A stretch of DNA of 64,000 nt from Allobogoriella alba (GCF_042665525.1 NZ_JBHTCQ010000001.1:1798001-1862000); one strand, 5' to 3'; shown: positions 48,308-56,366, numbered from the stretch's first letter. Numbers and translations: made by a program. Notes: a model not told the origin generated them from the sequence alone.

Positions 48308-48994
48308 TCAGGCGATCTCCACCTCGATGACGAGGTTCTCGCAGCTCGCGGCGAGGTCGTTCATCGCTGCCTGCTCGGTCGAGTCGACGGACAGGCCCCA
48401 GCGGATCTTCACCGCCACGTACTCGCGCAGGTAGCGGCACTGCTGCTGCTCCGGGAGCCACTCGGCGACGTCCTGGTCGCTCTTGGACTGGTTCACCGAG
48501 TCCGTCACGCCGACCAGCGTCCGGTAGTCGTCCAGATCGTTCGCGAAGGCCTCCCGCCGGGTGGAGTCCCACACGTGTGCGCCGGAGTCCCATGCCTCGG
48601 CCAGCGGGACCATGTGGTCGATGTCGATGTCGGAGGTGTCGTACTGCGAGACGCCCTCGTAGTAGGAGTACCAGCGGCCGCCGCTGAGCGAGCAGCCGTC
48701 CCCGACCGTCGGCGCGTCCTCGGCCTCGGCGATGAGGACCTCGTACCGCGCGTCGCAGCCGTCGCCGTCGGCGTCGACCCAGTGCTCGAACAGGTCGCGG
48801 TCGTACCCGTCGCGCTGCTCGGTCGCGACCGGCAGGTCCTCGATCGCGGTCTGCAGCGGCGCGGAGTAGCTTGCCGCGGCGGCGGGTGCCGGTATCCCGG
48901 CTACCAGCGCGACGGCGGCGCCGAGCGTCACGGCCGCGGCGCGGATCGGGGCGGGGCGAGGTTCGGTACGCGGGTTCGGTGTCGTCGTCGTCAC
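48308..48994 (-). CDS. secreted HNH-family nuclease (DUF1524-like)
   Basis: The 228-residue protein has a signal peptide with an Ala-rich core ending PAPAAAA-SYS near residue 35, then two Cys pairs (DGCDARYEV and DGCSLSGG; QQCRYL and ASCENL) and the HNH core DIDIDHMVPLAEAWDSGA plus ANDLDDYRTLVGVTDSVNQSKSD. The Asp-His of DIDHMVPL is the metal/catalytic site. Such extracellular nucleases scavenge DNA. GTG 48994 follows GAGAGGA. Stop is 26 nt from the convergent aldehyde dehydrogenase. Confidence 0.88.
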   Translation of the reverse strand: MTTTTPNPRTEPRPAPIRAAAVTLGAAVALVAGIPAPAAAASYSAPLQTAIEDLPVATEQRDGYDRDLFEHWVDADGDGCDARYEVLIAEAEDAPTVGDGCSLSGGRWYSYYEGVSQYDTSDIDIDHMVPLAEAWDSGAHVWDSTRREAFANDLDDYRTLVGVTDSVNQSKSDQDVAEWLPEQQQCRYLREYVAVKIRWGLSVDSTEQAAMNDLAASCENLVIEVEIA

Positions 48995-49133
48995 GGCTGG
49001 TCCTCTCGGCTCACGTCGTGTCCGGGCACAACCGAGCCAAGCCCACGAGCCTTCACGGGGCAACGACGCGAGCGTGACGTGTCGTCGACGCCGCGGTGAA
49101 CGGGCCGGCGCGGCCGCCTCGAACCGCACGCAA

Positions 49134-49168
49134 GACGATCCCGAACCCAGAGAGGGTTCGGGATCGTC
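49134..49168. terminator. hairpin between the nuclease leader region and tRNA-His
   Basis: Perfect 15-bp stem: arms 49134-49148 and 49154-49168 with loop AGAGA. It lies 3' of the minus-strand tRNA-His. Confidence 0.85.
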
Positions 49169-49189
49169 TCGTGCGACCAGGTCACATGG

Positions 49190-49263
49190 GGTGAGTGACG
49201 GGACTTGAACCCGCGACATCCGCGACCACAACGCGGCGCTCTACCAGCTGAGCTACACCCACC
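49190..49263 (-). tRNA. tRNA-His (anticodon GUG)
   Basis: Minus-strand cloverleaf with G-1 opposite discriminator C73: acceptor GTGGGTG/CACTCAC, D-arm AGCTCAGCTGGTAGAGC, anticodon CCGCG-TTGTGGT-CGCGG with GUG, T-arm GCGGG-TTCAAGT-CCCGT. Bases 49189-49187 read CCA, so CCA is encoded here, unlike the other three tRNAs. Confidence 0.95.
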
Positions 49264-49361
49264 ATCGCCGCCGTGCCGAGCTGGTGCTCACGCGTCGGCA
49301 GCAGTGAACGAGCATAGCCGACCACCGCCCCGCGGCCCCAGCGCGGGGCGCGTGGTCTGGC

Positions 49362-50024
49362 TCACCTTGCGCCGGCCTGGCCCGCGGAGAGCCGCTCGAC
49401 GACGGCGGAGGTCGGCTCGGCGAGCACCGCCTCGGACGCGGCCTTCACGGTCGGCGAGTCCGGGCCCTGGCCGTCGGGGAAGAGCGCCGCGCGGTAGTAC
49501 CGCAGCTCGTCGATGGACTCGAGAATGTCCGCCAGCGCCCGGTGCCCGCCGGCCTTGGCGGGGGAGTGGAAGTAGGCGCGCGGGTACCACCGGCGGGCGA
49601 GCTCCTTGATCGAGGAGACGTCCACGATCCGGTAGTGCAGGTGCTCGACGACCTCGGGCATGTCCCTCGCGAGGAACGTGCGGTCCGTCCCGACGGAGTT
49701 GCCCGCCAGCGGCGCCTTGCGGGGCTCCGGCACCCATCGCCGGATGTACTCCAGCACCGCGGCCTCGGCCTCTGCCATGTCCATGCCGGTCTCGAGGGCG
49801 TCCAGCAGACCCGAGGTGGTGTGCATGGTGCGCACCACCTCCGTCATCTGCTCCACCGCGCCCGGGGTGGGGCGGATCGTCAGGTCGATCCCCGCGTCCA
49901 CGGGGACGAGCTCGGAGTCCGTGACGATGACGGCCACCTCGATGAGGGCGTCCTTCTCCAGGTCCAGACCCGTCATCTCGCAGTCGATCCAGACGATCGG
50001 GTCCTTCAGTGCTTGAGGGCTCAC
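49362..50024 (-). CDS. orn: oligoribonuclease
   Basis: The 220-residue DEDDh exonuclease degrades two- to five-nucleotide RNAs, including pGpG. Catalytic residues are visible in WIDCEMTGLDLEKD (Asp, Glu), NSVGTDRTFLARDMP (Asp) and GGHRALADI (His, Asp). The start is GTG 50024: TACCCT (50036-50031) lies 6 nt upstream, a leaderless-type -10 box. It is divergent from the oxidoreductase/ECF41 operon. Confidence 0.92.
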   Translation of the reverse strand: MSPQALKDPIVWIDCEMTGLDLEKDALIEVAVIVTDSELVPVDAGIDLTIRPTPGAVEQMTEVVRTMHTTSGLLDALETGMDMAEAEAAVLEYIRRWVPEPRKAPLAGNSVGTDRTFLARDMPEVVEHLHYRIVDVSSIKELARRWYPRAYFHSPAKAGGHRALADILESIDELRYYRAALFPDGQGPDSPTVKAASEAVLAEPTSAVVERLSAGQAGAR

Positions 50025-50030
50025 GCGCAC

Positions 50031-50036
50031 AGGGTA
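50031..50036 (-). promoter_or_regulatory. -10 box of orn
   Basis: TACCCT on the minus strand, 6 nt before GTG 50024. Confidence 0.5.
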
Positions 50037-50041
50037 CGTCC

Positions 50042-50068
50042 CGTCACAGACGTCGCCCCTGCGCCGTC
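50042..50068 (+). promoter_or_regulatory. ECF41-type promoter upstream of the oxidoreductase-sigma operon
   Basis: CGTCACA (50042-50048), 16-bp spacer, CGTC (50065-50068), then 8 nt to ATG 50077. It matches the reported ECF41 consensus (TGTCACA with CGTC) at all but one position of the -35 element. It suggests that the sigma factor encoded in the same operon activates it. Confidence 0.65.
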
Positions 50069-50076
50069 GGTGGGGC

Positions 50077-51279
50077 ATGACACTCAACGACCCACGCAAA
50101 GACCCACGCACCGACCCCCTGCAGATCCTCGTCCTCGGTGCGGGCTACGCCGGCGTCCTCACCGCCCAGCGCCTCGCCAAGCGCCTCCACGCCGAGGAGG
50201 TCGTCGTGACCGTGGTGAGCGCGTTCGAGGAGTTCGTCGAACGACCGCGCCTGCACCAGATCGCCGCCTGGCAGCGGGTTCCGCGCCTCGCGCTCGCGGA
50301 CCTGTTCGCCGGCCTGCCCGTGCGGCGGCGCACCGCCCTCGTCGCGGCGATCGACACCGCGCACCGGCGGGTCGTGCTCGCCGACGGGACGCACCTGGCG
50401 TACGACACGCTCGTCGTCGGGCTCGGCAGCCAGATCGACGCCGCGCGGACCCCCGGTGCGGCGGAGCACGCCGTCGTGCTGACCGACGCGGCGGCAGCGG
50501 AGGGGGCCGCCGCGCGCACGGCGGCGCTCGCGAAGGCGCGCGGGACGGTCGTGGTCTGCGGCGGCGGGCTGACCGGCATCGAGATCGCCGCGGAGCTCGC
50601 GGAGACCTGGCCGGACCTCACCGTGCGGCTGGTGAGCAGCGCGGAGGCCGGTGGCTGGCTCTCGGCCCGGGGCCGGGCCTACCTGGGCACGACGCTGGAC
50701 CGGCTCGGCGTCGAGCGGGTCCGCGGCCGCGTCGCCCGGGTCGAGGCGGGCGTCGTCCACCTCGAGGACGGCACCGCGCTCACGTGCGACGAGGTCTACT
50801 GGGCGGGCGGGTTCCGGGCGAGCCCGCTGGTGGCCGAGGCGGGACTGGCGGTGGACCGCGCGGGGCGTGCCGTCGTGGACCGGACGCTGCGCTCCGTCTC
50901 GCACCCCGAGGTGTTCGTGGTCGGCGACGCCGCCGCCGTCCCGGGGCCGTGGGGCGACGCCCTCGCCATGGGCTGCCGCACCGGAACGTTCACCGGGCCG
51001 ACGGCGGCCGAACGGATCGTCGCGGACCTCACCGGGCGGGAGTCGAGGCCGCTGCGGTTCCGGTACCTCCACGAGTGCCTCTCCCTCGGGCGCCGGCAGG
51101 GGCTCGTGCAGCTCCTGGACGCCGAGGGCCGGCCGCACGAGCGGATCCTCACCGGACGGCTGGCCATGGCCTACAAGGACGCCACCCTGAACGGGGCGAA
51201 GGTGCTGTTCCGTCATCCGGCGCCGGTGCTCCGAAAGAGGGCGACGGCACGCACGGCACGGACGAGACTGGCCGCATGA
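50077..51279 (+). CDS. FAD/NAD(P)-dependent oxidoreductase (NDH-II-like), COE partner of ECF41
   Basis: The 400-residue protein has two dinucleotide-binding folds: ILVLGAGYAGVLTAQRL (FAD) and GTVVVCGGGLTGIEIAAELAE (NAD(P)H), and VFVVGDAAAVPG, the FAD-binding C-terminal motif. It resembles NADH dehydrogenase II and related quinone reductases. In ECF41 systems the sigma gene is usually next to a carboxymuconolactone decarboxylase, oxidoreductase or epimerase (COE) gene; this fills that role. Coupled to the sigma gene by ATGA at 51276. Confidence 0.86.
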   Translation: MTLNDPRKDPRTDPLQILVLGAGYAGVLTAQRLAKRLHAEEVVVTVVSAFEEFVERPRLHQIAAWQRVPRLALADLFAGLPVRRRTALVAAIDTAHRRVVLADGTHLAYDTLVVGLGSQIDAARTPGAAEHAVVLTDAAAAEGAAARTAALAKARGTVVVCGGGLTGIEIAAELAETWPDLTVRLVSSAEAGGWLSARGRAYLGTTLDRLGVERVRGRVARVEAGVVHLEDGTALTCDEVYWAGGFRASPLVAEAGLAVDRAGRAVVDRTLRSVSHPEVFVVGDAAAVPGPWGDALAMGCRTGTFTGPTAAERIVADLTGRESRPLRFRYLHECLSLGRRQGLVQLLDAEGRPHERILTGRLAMAYKDATLNGAKVLFRHPAPVLRKRATARTARTRLAA

Positions 51280-52226
51280 GTGCAGGGAGCACGGGCATCG
51301 ACGCCGAGGCCCTCGCCAGGCTCCGGCCGCTCGCCTTCTCGGTGGCCTACCGGATGCTCGGGTCCGTCGCGGAGGCCGAGGACGTCGCCCAGGACGCGCT
51401 GGTCCGGATGTTCGGCGCCGAGGGCGTGGCGAACCCGAAGGCCTACGTCACCACCGTCGCCACCAGGCTGAGCCTCGACGTGCTGCGTTCGGCCCGGGTC
51501 CGGCGGGAGAGCTACGTCGGGGACTGGCTCCCGGAGCCGCTCCTGACGGAGCCCGGACCCGCCCGGGTGAGCCCCACGCTCGCTCCTGGCGCCCACGTCG
51601 AGCTCGCCGACGACCTCTCGACCGCGTTCCTCGTGCTGCTGGAGACCCTGACGCCAACCGAGCGGGCCGCGTTTCTCCTGCACGACGTCCTCGGCTTCTC
51701 CCACCACGAGACGGCCGAGGTCGTCGAACGCTCGGAGGTGGCGACCCGGCAGCTCGTCTCGCGCGCCCGGGCCCGCATCGCCGAGCGGCGGCCACGCTTC
51801 GAGGACTCTCCGGCCCGCCGTGCCGAGCTGGTCGAGCGGTTCCTCGCGGCGTGCCTGGAGGGCCGGGTGGAGGAGTTCGTGGACCTGCTCGCCGAGGACG
51901 TGGTGTTCACCGGCGACGGCGGCGGGAACGTCCCGCCCGGCTTCGCCATCACCAGGCCGGTCCGGGGCCGGGAGGCGGTCGGCCGCCTCCTCACGGGGTT
52001 CGTCCGGCGCGGCCTCGGGCTGATCACGGTGGAGACGTGCGCCGTGGGCGGGGTGCCCGGCGCCGTGTGGCGATCGGCCCTGGACGGCGGCGTCCTCGCG
52101 GTGCTCAGCATCGACGTCGTGGACGGCCGGATCACCGCCCTCGGCAACGTCCTCAACCCCGACAAGCTCCGGCATGTCGGGCCGCTCGCCGACCTCGACG
52201 CCCTGGCCCGGGCCATGCAGGGCTGA
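51276..52226 (+). CDS. ECF41-group RNA polymerase sigma factor with SnoaL-like regulatory tail
   Basis: The 316-residue sigma factor has region 2 (LAFSVAYRMLGSVAEAEDVAQDAL), region 4 (TPTERAAFLLHDVLGFSHHETAEVV) and a C-terminal SnoaL-like domain (about 184-316). It has the ECF41 marks: WLPEPL (84-89), DGGG (214-217) and NPDKL (294-298). In ECF41 factors the fused tail, not a separate anti-sigma, controls activity. No anti-sigma gene is nearby, which fits. Confidence 0.88.
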   Translation: MSAGSTGIDAEALARLRPLAFSVAYRMLGSVAEAEDVAQDALVRMFGAEGVANPKAYVTTVATRLSLDVLRSARVRRESYVGDWLPEPLLTEPGPARVSPTLAPGAHVELADDLSTAFLVLLETLTPTERAAFLLHDVLGFSHHETAEVVERSEVATRQLVSRARARIAERRPRFEDSPARRAELVERFLAACLEGRVEEFVDLLAEDVVFTGDGGGNVPPGFAITRPVRGREAVGRLLTGFVRRGLGLITVETCAVGGVPGAVWRSALDGGVLAVLSIDVVDGRITALGNVLNPDKLRHVGPLADLDALARAMQG

Positions 52227-52256
52227 GCTAGGCCCGTACGGCCCCGGCCCGCGCGG

Positions 52257-52799
52257 TCAGCCTCGGGCCCGGGTCCGGGCGCGGTGGCGGCGCACCGCCG
52301 CGCGGTTGGCGCAGCGGACCGAGCAGTACCGCTGCCTGCCGTTGCGCGTGACGTCCACGACGACGGCGGAGCACGGGTCCCCGGGCGAGTCTCCAGCGGC
52401 GCAGCGGCGGAGGCGGTGCATGCCCCGCGTGGTGAGGTGCAGCGCCGTGCCCACGCTGATGACGGCCGCGAGCACCTCGGGGAGGGCCTGGCCGTCGTCG
52501 CGGTAGTGCAGGTGCCAGCCCTCGCCGTCGTGGTCGGTGAGTCGCGGGTACGCCGTGACGGCGGCCATCTGGGCGTTGAGGATCGTGGCGCGCCGGCGGG
52601 GGTCGTCGGCGTCGACGACGGCCAGCCAGTCCTCGACGACCTGCCCGGTCCGTGGGTGGTCGTCCGGGGCGGTGGGGAAGTCCATCGTCATCCCGAACGC
52701 GCGGGTTCGCGCGACGATCCCGGCCCGGTCGTCGGGCCAGTCGTTCGCCAGCGACGCAGCCAGGCGTACCGCGTAGTCACCGTAAGGGTTGAGGTGCAT
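52257..52799 (-). CDS. CGNR zinc-finger / ABATE domain protein
   Basis: The 180-residue protein has an N-terminal ABATE-like helical ligand domain and a C-terminal zinc finger with CAAGDSPGDPCSAVVVD and RYCSVRCANRAAVRRHR. The signature tetrad here reads Cys-Ala-Asn-Arg. Such proteins are predicted stress-related regulators. Only 26 bp separate ATG 52799 from the divergent small gene. Confidence 0.85.
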   Translation of the reverse strand: MHLNPYGDYAVRLAASLANDWPDDRAGIVARTRAFGMTMDFPTAPDDHPRTGQVVEDWLAVVDADDPRRRATILNAQMAAVTAYPRLTDHDGEGWHLHYRDDGQALPEVLAAVISVGTALHLTTRGMHRLRRCAAGDSPGDPCSAVVVDVTRNGRQRYCSVRCANRAAVRRHRARTRARG

Positions 52800-52825
52800 A
52801 AGACCATTACAGCAGGGTGACGGTC

Positions 52826-53044
52826 ATGACGCGCACCACCGATCTCGGGCAGTCACTGACACCTGCGGCCCGCCCCGCCGCAACCCACGAGCACGCCTGG
52901 CTCGTCGACTCGTCGCATCCCACGTCCGAGGGCGTGGTGCTCTACGTCCGGTGCGCCGGGTGCCGAGCCCTGCGGGTGGACGTCCAGGATCGGCCGGGCG
53001 GTCCGCCGTCGGCGCTCAGCAAGGTCGTGCGCCCATCCTGCTGA
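52826..53044 (+). CDS. 72-residue zinc-ribbon-like protein of unknown function
   Basis: ATG 52826 (or GTG 52817) opens a frame with HAWLVDSSHPTSEGVVLYV, RCAGCRALRVDVQ and a final Cys. The CxxC suggests one half of a zinc knuckle. The pattern resembles small hypothetical proteins of actinobacteria. The 3' end overlaps the convergent phosphotransferase by 29 nt. Confidence 0.65.
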   Translation: MTRTTDLGQSLTPAARPAATHEHAWLVDSSHPTSEGVVLYVRCAGCRALRVDVQDRPGGPPSALSKVVRPSC

Positions 53045-53711
53045 CCCAGGCCAGGAGGCGGCGCCGCTCCGCATCTCCGACGTTCCGGTCGGCCGCGCGG
53101 CGCCCGGCCAGGTGTGGCAGTGCCGCCATCGCGGCCGCACGGTCGAGGCCTGCCTCGTAGCCGGCGAGGATCCGTCGGCGCAGCAGCGCGACGCCCAGGC
53201 GGATCGGCAACGGCCCGTCGACCGTCGAGGTCGCGAGGATGAGCCATGTCATCGCGAGGTCCGCCCCCGGCGGGCCGCGACGGGCGTTCGCCCAGTCGAT
53301 CAGGACCGGACCGTCCGGCCCCAGCAGGACGTTCATCGGGTGCAGGTCGAGGTGGAGCAACGCCGACCCGGGCAGGCCGACGTCCGGGAGAGCGTCCGGC
53401 GCCCGGACCGCGTGCACCGCCTCGTGCAGCGCGTGCAGCACGCCGGCGGCCGTCCTGCTGCGCCACGGACGCCGCAGGAGCTCCACCTGCAGCGTCGGAC
53501 CGGAGACCCTGTCCATGACGACCGCCCCGTCCGCGGTGACCTCGTGCACCCGCGGGACCGGGACGCCGCCCGCGTGCGCGGCCGCCATCACCGCGGCCTC
53601 GGCGGACAGGCTCCGCCCGTCCCGGGCGCGCCGCAGGACGAGGCCGTCACCGAGGTCGAAGACGTCCGCGTCGCGTCCGCGGGCGAGGAGCGGTCCGACG
53701 TCGGGGGTCAT
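53016..53711 (-). CDS. aminoglycoside phosphotransferase-like kinase
   Basis: The 231-residue protein has a short N-lobe and the APH/choline kinase catalytic loop HLDLHPMNVLL (Asp base, Asn metal), then VLIDWANARRGPPGADLAMTW (metal Asp). The nucleotide-binding Lys is not evident in the N-lobe. It overlaps the ABC permease stop in TGATG, making it the last gene of the PadR-ABC operon. The substrate may be a drug or a small metabolite. Confidence 0.8.
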   Translation of the reverse strand: MTPDVGPLLARGRDADVFDLGDGLVLRRARDGRSLSAEAAVMAAAHAGGVPVPRVHEVTADGAVVMDRVSGPTLQVELLRRPWRSRTAAGVLHALHEAVHAVRAPDALPDVGLPGSALLHLDLHPMNVLLGPDGPVLIDWANARRGPPGADLAMTWLILATSTVDGPLPIRLGVALLRRRILAGYEAGLDRAAAMAALPHLAGRRAADRNVGDAERRRLLAWVSRMGARPC

Positions 53712-54472
53712 CAGGCAATCTTGCGCCGGTAGACGACCATGGCGAAGGCGTAGGCGACGACGAGGATGCCGACGCACCAGACGAGGGCGACCCAGATGTC
53801 CGTGCCGACCGGCTGCTGCGCGAACAGGGAGCGGAGCGCGTCGACGATCGCGGTGACCGGCTGGTTCTCGGCGAACCACCGCACCGGGCCCGGCATGGTC
53901 TCCGTGGGCGCGAACGCCGAGCTGATGAACGGCAGGAAGATGAGCGGGTACGAGAAGGCGGTCGCGCCGTCCATCGTCTTGGCCGTGAGGCCGGGAATGA
54001 CCGCCAGCCAGGTCAGGGCCAGGGTGAACAGCATGAGGATGCCGACGACAGCCAGCCATGCCAGCGGGTCCGCGCCCGAGCGGAAGCCCATCAGCAGCCC
54101 GACGCCCATCACGAGGGCGAGCGAGATGAGGTTGGCGACCATCGAGGTCAGCACGTGCCCCCACAGGACGCCGGAGCGTGCGATCGGCATGGACTGGAAC
54201 CGCTCGAAGATTCCGCCCTGCATGTCCTGGAAGAGCCGGAAGGCGGTGTAGGAGATGCCCGAGGCGATCGTGATGAGCAGGATGCCGGGCAGCAGGTAGT
54301 CGACGTAGGAGTCGGACCCGGTCTCGATCGCCCCGCCGAACACCCAGACGAACATCAGCATGATGGCGATCGGCGTGACCGCCGTCGTGATGATGGTGTC
54401 GGGGCTGCGCGTGATGTGGCGCAGGGACCGTCCCAGCAGCGTGGCGGTGTCTCCGAAGAAGTGCGTGGTCAT
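53711..54472 (-). CDS. ABC-2 type exporter permease (DrrB-like)
   Basis: The 253-residue protein has six predicted helices with an ABC-2 pattern (TVAVTPIAIMLMF-like TTAVTPIAIMLMFVWVFGG, GILLITIASGISYTAFRL, PLIFLPFISSAFAP). The DrrB-like motif FERFQSMPIARSGVLWGHV is clear. It pairs with the preceding ATPase to export drugs or lipids. ATG 54472 overlaps the ATPase stop. Confidence 0.9.
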   Translation of the reverse strand: MTTHFFGDTATLLGRSLRHITRSPDTIITTAVTPIAIMLMFVWVFGGAIETGSDSYVDYLLPGILLITIASGISYTAFRLFQDMQGGIFERFQSMPIARSGVLWGHVLTSMVANLISLALVMGVGLLMGFRSGADPLAWLAVVGILMLFTLALTWLAVIPGLTAKTMDGATAFSYPLIFLPFISSAFAPTETMPGPVRWFAENQPVTAIVDALRSLFAQQPVGTDIWVALVWCVGILVVAYAFAMVVYRRKIA

Positions 54473-55281
54473 CGTTCCTCGCTCGTGTGTGCCGGTTCGG
54501 CGTCGTCATGGGACTCGGTGTCGCCGACTAGGGCGAGGAAGACCTCCTCGAGTGTCGGCTGCTTCTCGACGTACTCGACCGTGGCGGGCGGGAGCATCCT
54601 CTTGAGCTCCTCGAGCGTGTCGTTCACGATGATCCGGCCGCCGTGGAGGATCGCGATCCGGTGGGCGAGCTGCTCCGCCTCGTCGAGATACTGGGTGGTC
54701 AGCAGCACCGTGGTACCACTCGCGGCGAGCTCGCGCACGGTCTGCCAGACCTCGATGCGCGCCTGCGGGTCGAGACCCGTGGTCGGCTCGTCGAGGAAGA
54801 TGATCTGCGGACTCCCGACGAGGCTCATCGCGATGTCGAGCCGACGGCGCATGCCGCCCGAGTACGTGCCGACCTTCCGGCCGCCGGCCTCGGTGAGCGA
54901 GAACCGTCGCAGCAGGTCGTCCGCGACGGCTCCCGGGTTCTCGAGGTGCCGCAGCCGCGCGACGAGCACGAGGTTCTCACGCCCGGTGAGGATCTCGTCG
55001 ACCGCCGCGAACTGCCCGGTCAGGCTGATCGACTCGCGGACCTTCTCGGCCTGGGTCCTCACGTCGAAGCCGCCCACGCGGGCTGTGCCGTCGTCCTGTC
55101 GGAGCAGCGTGCTGAGGATCTTCACCACGGTCGTCTTGCCGGCTCCGTTGGAGCCGAGCAGGGCGAAGATGCTCCCGCGAGCCACCTCGAAGTCGACGCC
55201 CTTCAGGACGTGGAGCTTCTGGTAAGACTTCTGCAGCCCGTGCACCTCGATTGCTGGTGCCGGTGCCGTCCGGGTGGTCAT
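54469..55281 (-). CDS. ABC transporter ATPase (DrrA-like)
   Basis: The 270-residue ATPase has Walker A LGSNGAGKTT, Q-loop SLTGQFAAVDE, signature YSGGMRRRLD, Walker B IIFLDEPTTGLD and H-loop LTTQYLDEAEQLAHR. The DrrA-like C-terminal PTLEEVFLALVGD is present. ATG 55281 overlaps the DUF1048 stop by ATGA. Forms a drug-type exporter with the next gene. Confidence 0.92.
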   Translation of the reverse strand: MTTRTAPAPAIEVHGLQKSYQKLHVLKGVDFEVARGSIFALLGSNGAGKTTVVKILSTLLRQDDGTARVGGFDVRTQAEKVRESISLTGQFAAVDEILTGRENLVLVARLRHLENPGAVADDLLRRFSLTEAGGRKVGTYSGGMRRRLDIAMSLVGSPQIIFLDEPTTGLDPQARIEVWQTVRELAASGTTVLLTTQYLDEAEQLAHRIAILHGGRIIVNDTLEELKRMLPPATVEYVEKQPTLEEVFLALVGDTESHDDAEPAHTSEER

Positions 55282-55658
55282 GAGCGGCTGTCTCCCTCGG
55301 TCTGGTGCTCGGCGCGGTCGATGGCGTCTGCCAGTCGTGCCCGCTCCTTGTTGATCCACTGCCCGTCGGCGTAGTTCGCGAGGAACGTCTCGGCGAACTC
55401 GACCGGGTCGTCCCCGACGACGTCGCGGACCGGCGTCCTGTCGGCCGCGGCCTGCTCGAAGAGGTCGGCGAGGTCGTCGGTCATCTGCAGGAAGACGTCG
55501 CTCTTCTCGATGGCGCCCGCGTACATGACGTACCGCTCGAGCGCCTCGGCGGCGGTGCGGTAGCCCTCGGGGAGCGCCTTGAGGCGCGCCTTGGCGGCCC
55601 TGTAGCGCTTCTTGTCCTCGAGCGAACCGGTGAGCATCTCGATCCACCGTGCGGCCAT
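55278..55658 (-). CDS. DUF1048 domain protein
   Basis: The 126-residue helical protein has the DUF1048 core: LEDKKRYRAAKARLKALPEGYRTAAEALERY and DDLADLFEQAAADRT, ending VGDDPVEFAETFLANYADG. This family regularly sits between a PadR regulator and an ABC exporter. Function unknown; a small modulator of the transporter is a guess. It starts 5 nt after the PadR stop. Confidence 0.9.
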   Translation of the reverse strand: MAARWIEMLTGSLEDKKRYRAAKARLKALPEGYRTAAEALERYVMYAGAIEKSDVFLQMTDDLADLFEQAAADRTPVRDVVGDDPVEFAETFLANYADGQWINKERARLADAIDRAEHQTEGDSRS

Positions 55659-55663
55659 GTGTC

Positions 55664-55990
55664 CTAGCCCTCTTCCCGGAGCTGTTCGAGTCGTCCTGAG
55701 AGGAAGCTCCAGGTCCTCCAGAACTCGTTGAGGTACTGCTGTCCGCTCGCGTTGAGCGAGTAGACCTTGCGCGGCGGTCCCTTCTCCGACGGGACCTTCT
55801 CCACGTCGACGAGGCCGCGCTTCTCGATCCGGACCAGCAGGGCGTAGACGGTGCCCTCCGCGATGTCGGCGAAGCCCTGCTCGCGCAGCCAGCCGGTGAT
55901 CTCGTAGCCGTATGCGGGGCGGGCGGACAGGATTGCCAGGACGAGGCCTTCCAGGACGCCTTTGAGCATCTCGGTCATCTGCTTCCCCAT
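55664..55990 (-). CDS. PadR-family transcriptional regulator
   Basis: The 108-residue PadR regulator (subfamily 2, short) has LKGVLEGLVLAILSARPAYGYEI, an HTH with FADIAEGTVYALLVRIEKRGL, and the wing EKGPPRKVYSLNASGQQYL. Typically it represses its own operon, with drug as inducer. ATG 55990 is chosen; ATG 55978 is a close alternative. Palindromes lie just upstream. Confidence 0.9.
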   Translation of the reverse strand: MGKQMTEMLKGVLEGLVLAILSARPAYGYEITGWLREQGFADIAEGTVYALLVRIEKRGLVDVEKVPSEKGPPRKVYSLNASGQQYLNEFWRTWSFLSGRLEQLREEG

Positions 55991-55998
55991 CGCCACCC

Positions 55999-56046
55999 CA
56001 CTACTCAGTGCCACTGACTACTGGTACACCGTAACACTAAGTAGTG
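55999..56046. promoter_or_regulatory. palindrome cluster upstream of the PadR operon (probable operator)
   Basis: CACTACT (55999-56005) is inverted as AGTAGTG (56040-56046). Between them are CAGTG-C-CACTG (56006-56016) and, overlapping the right arm, CACTA-AG-TAGTG (56035-56046). Such nested ACT/AGT symmetry just 9 nt before the start codon is expected for PadR dimers. Confidence 0.65.
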
Positions 56047-56048
56047 CC

Positions 56049-56076
56049 GGTGTCACCCAGTGCGGGTGTCACCCAG
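56049..56076. repeat. two copies of a 12-bp direct repeat
   Basis: GGTGTCACCCAG occurs at 56049-56060 and 56065-56076, 16 bp apart. Each contains the palindrome GGTG-T-CACC. It could be a second binding site for a regulator. The remaining 56077-56293 holds no gene that I can support. Confidence 0.55.
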
Positions 56077-56293
56077 CAGCGCCCGTGCAAGCCCGCCGAG
56101 CCGTCCCCTGGTCACTCGCCCGCCCGTGTCGCCACCGTGGCCCCCTCCGCCGCGCCCCACGGACGACGTCAACGGGGCGCGACGGGGCGCCCGCGGGCCG
56201 CCCGCCCGGGTGGTCGTGCGGCATACTTGACGGCGGTCGCGAGGCCCGCGGCGGGGTGTGTCCGCCGGCCGGGCTCGCCCGCCGGCCATCCTT

Positions 56294-56366
56294 GCCCCCG
56301 TAGCTCAACGGATAGAGCAACGAGCTTCTAACTCGTAGGTTGCAGGTTCGAGTCCTGCCGGGGGCG
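56294..56366 (+). tRNA. tRNA-Arg (anticodon UCU)
   Basis: Cloverleaf of 73 nt: acceptor GCCCCCG with CGGGGGC, D-arm AGCTCAACGGATAGAGC, anticodon ACGAG-CTTCTAA-CTCGT with UCU, T-arm TGCAGG-TTCGAGT-CCTGC. CCA is not encoded. Confidence 0.95.
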
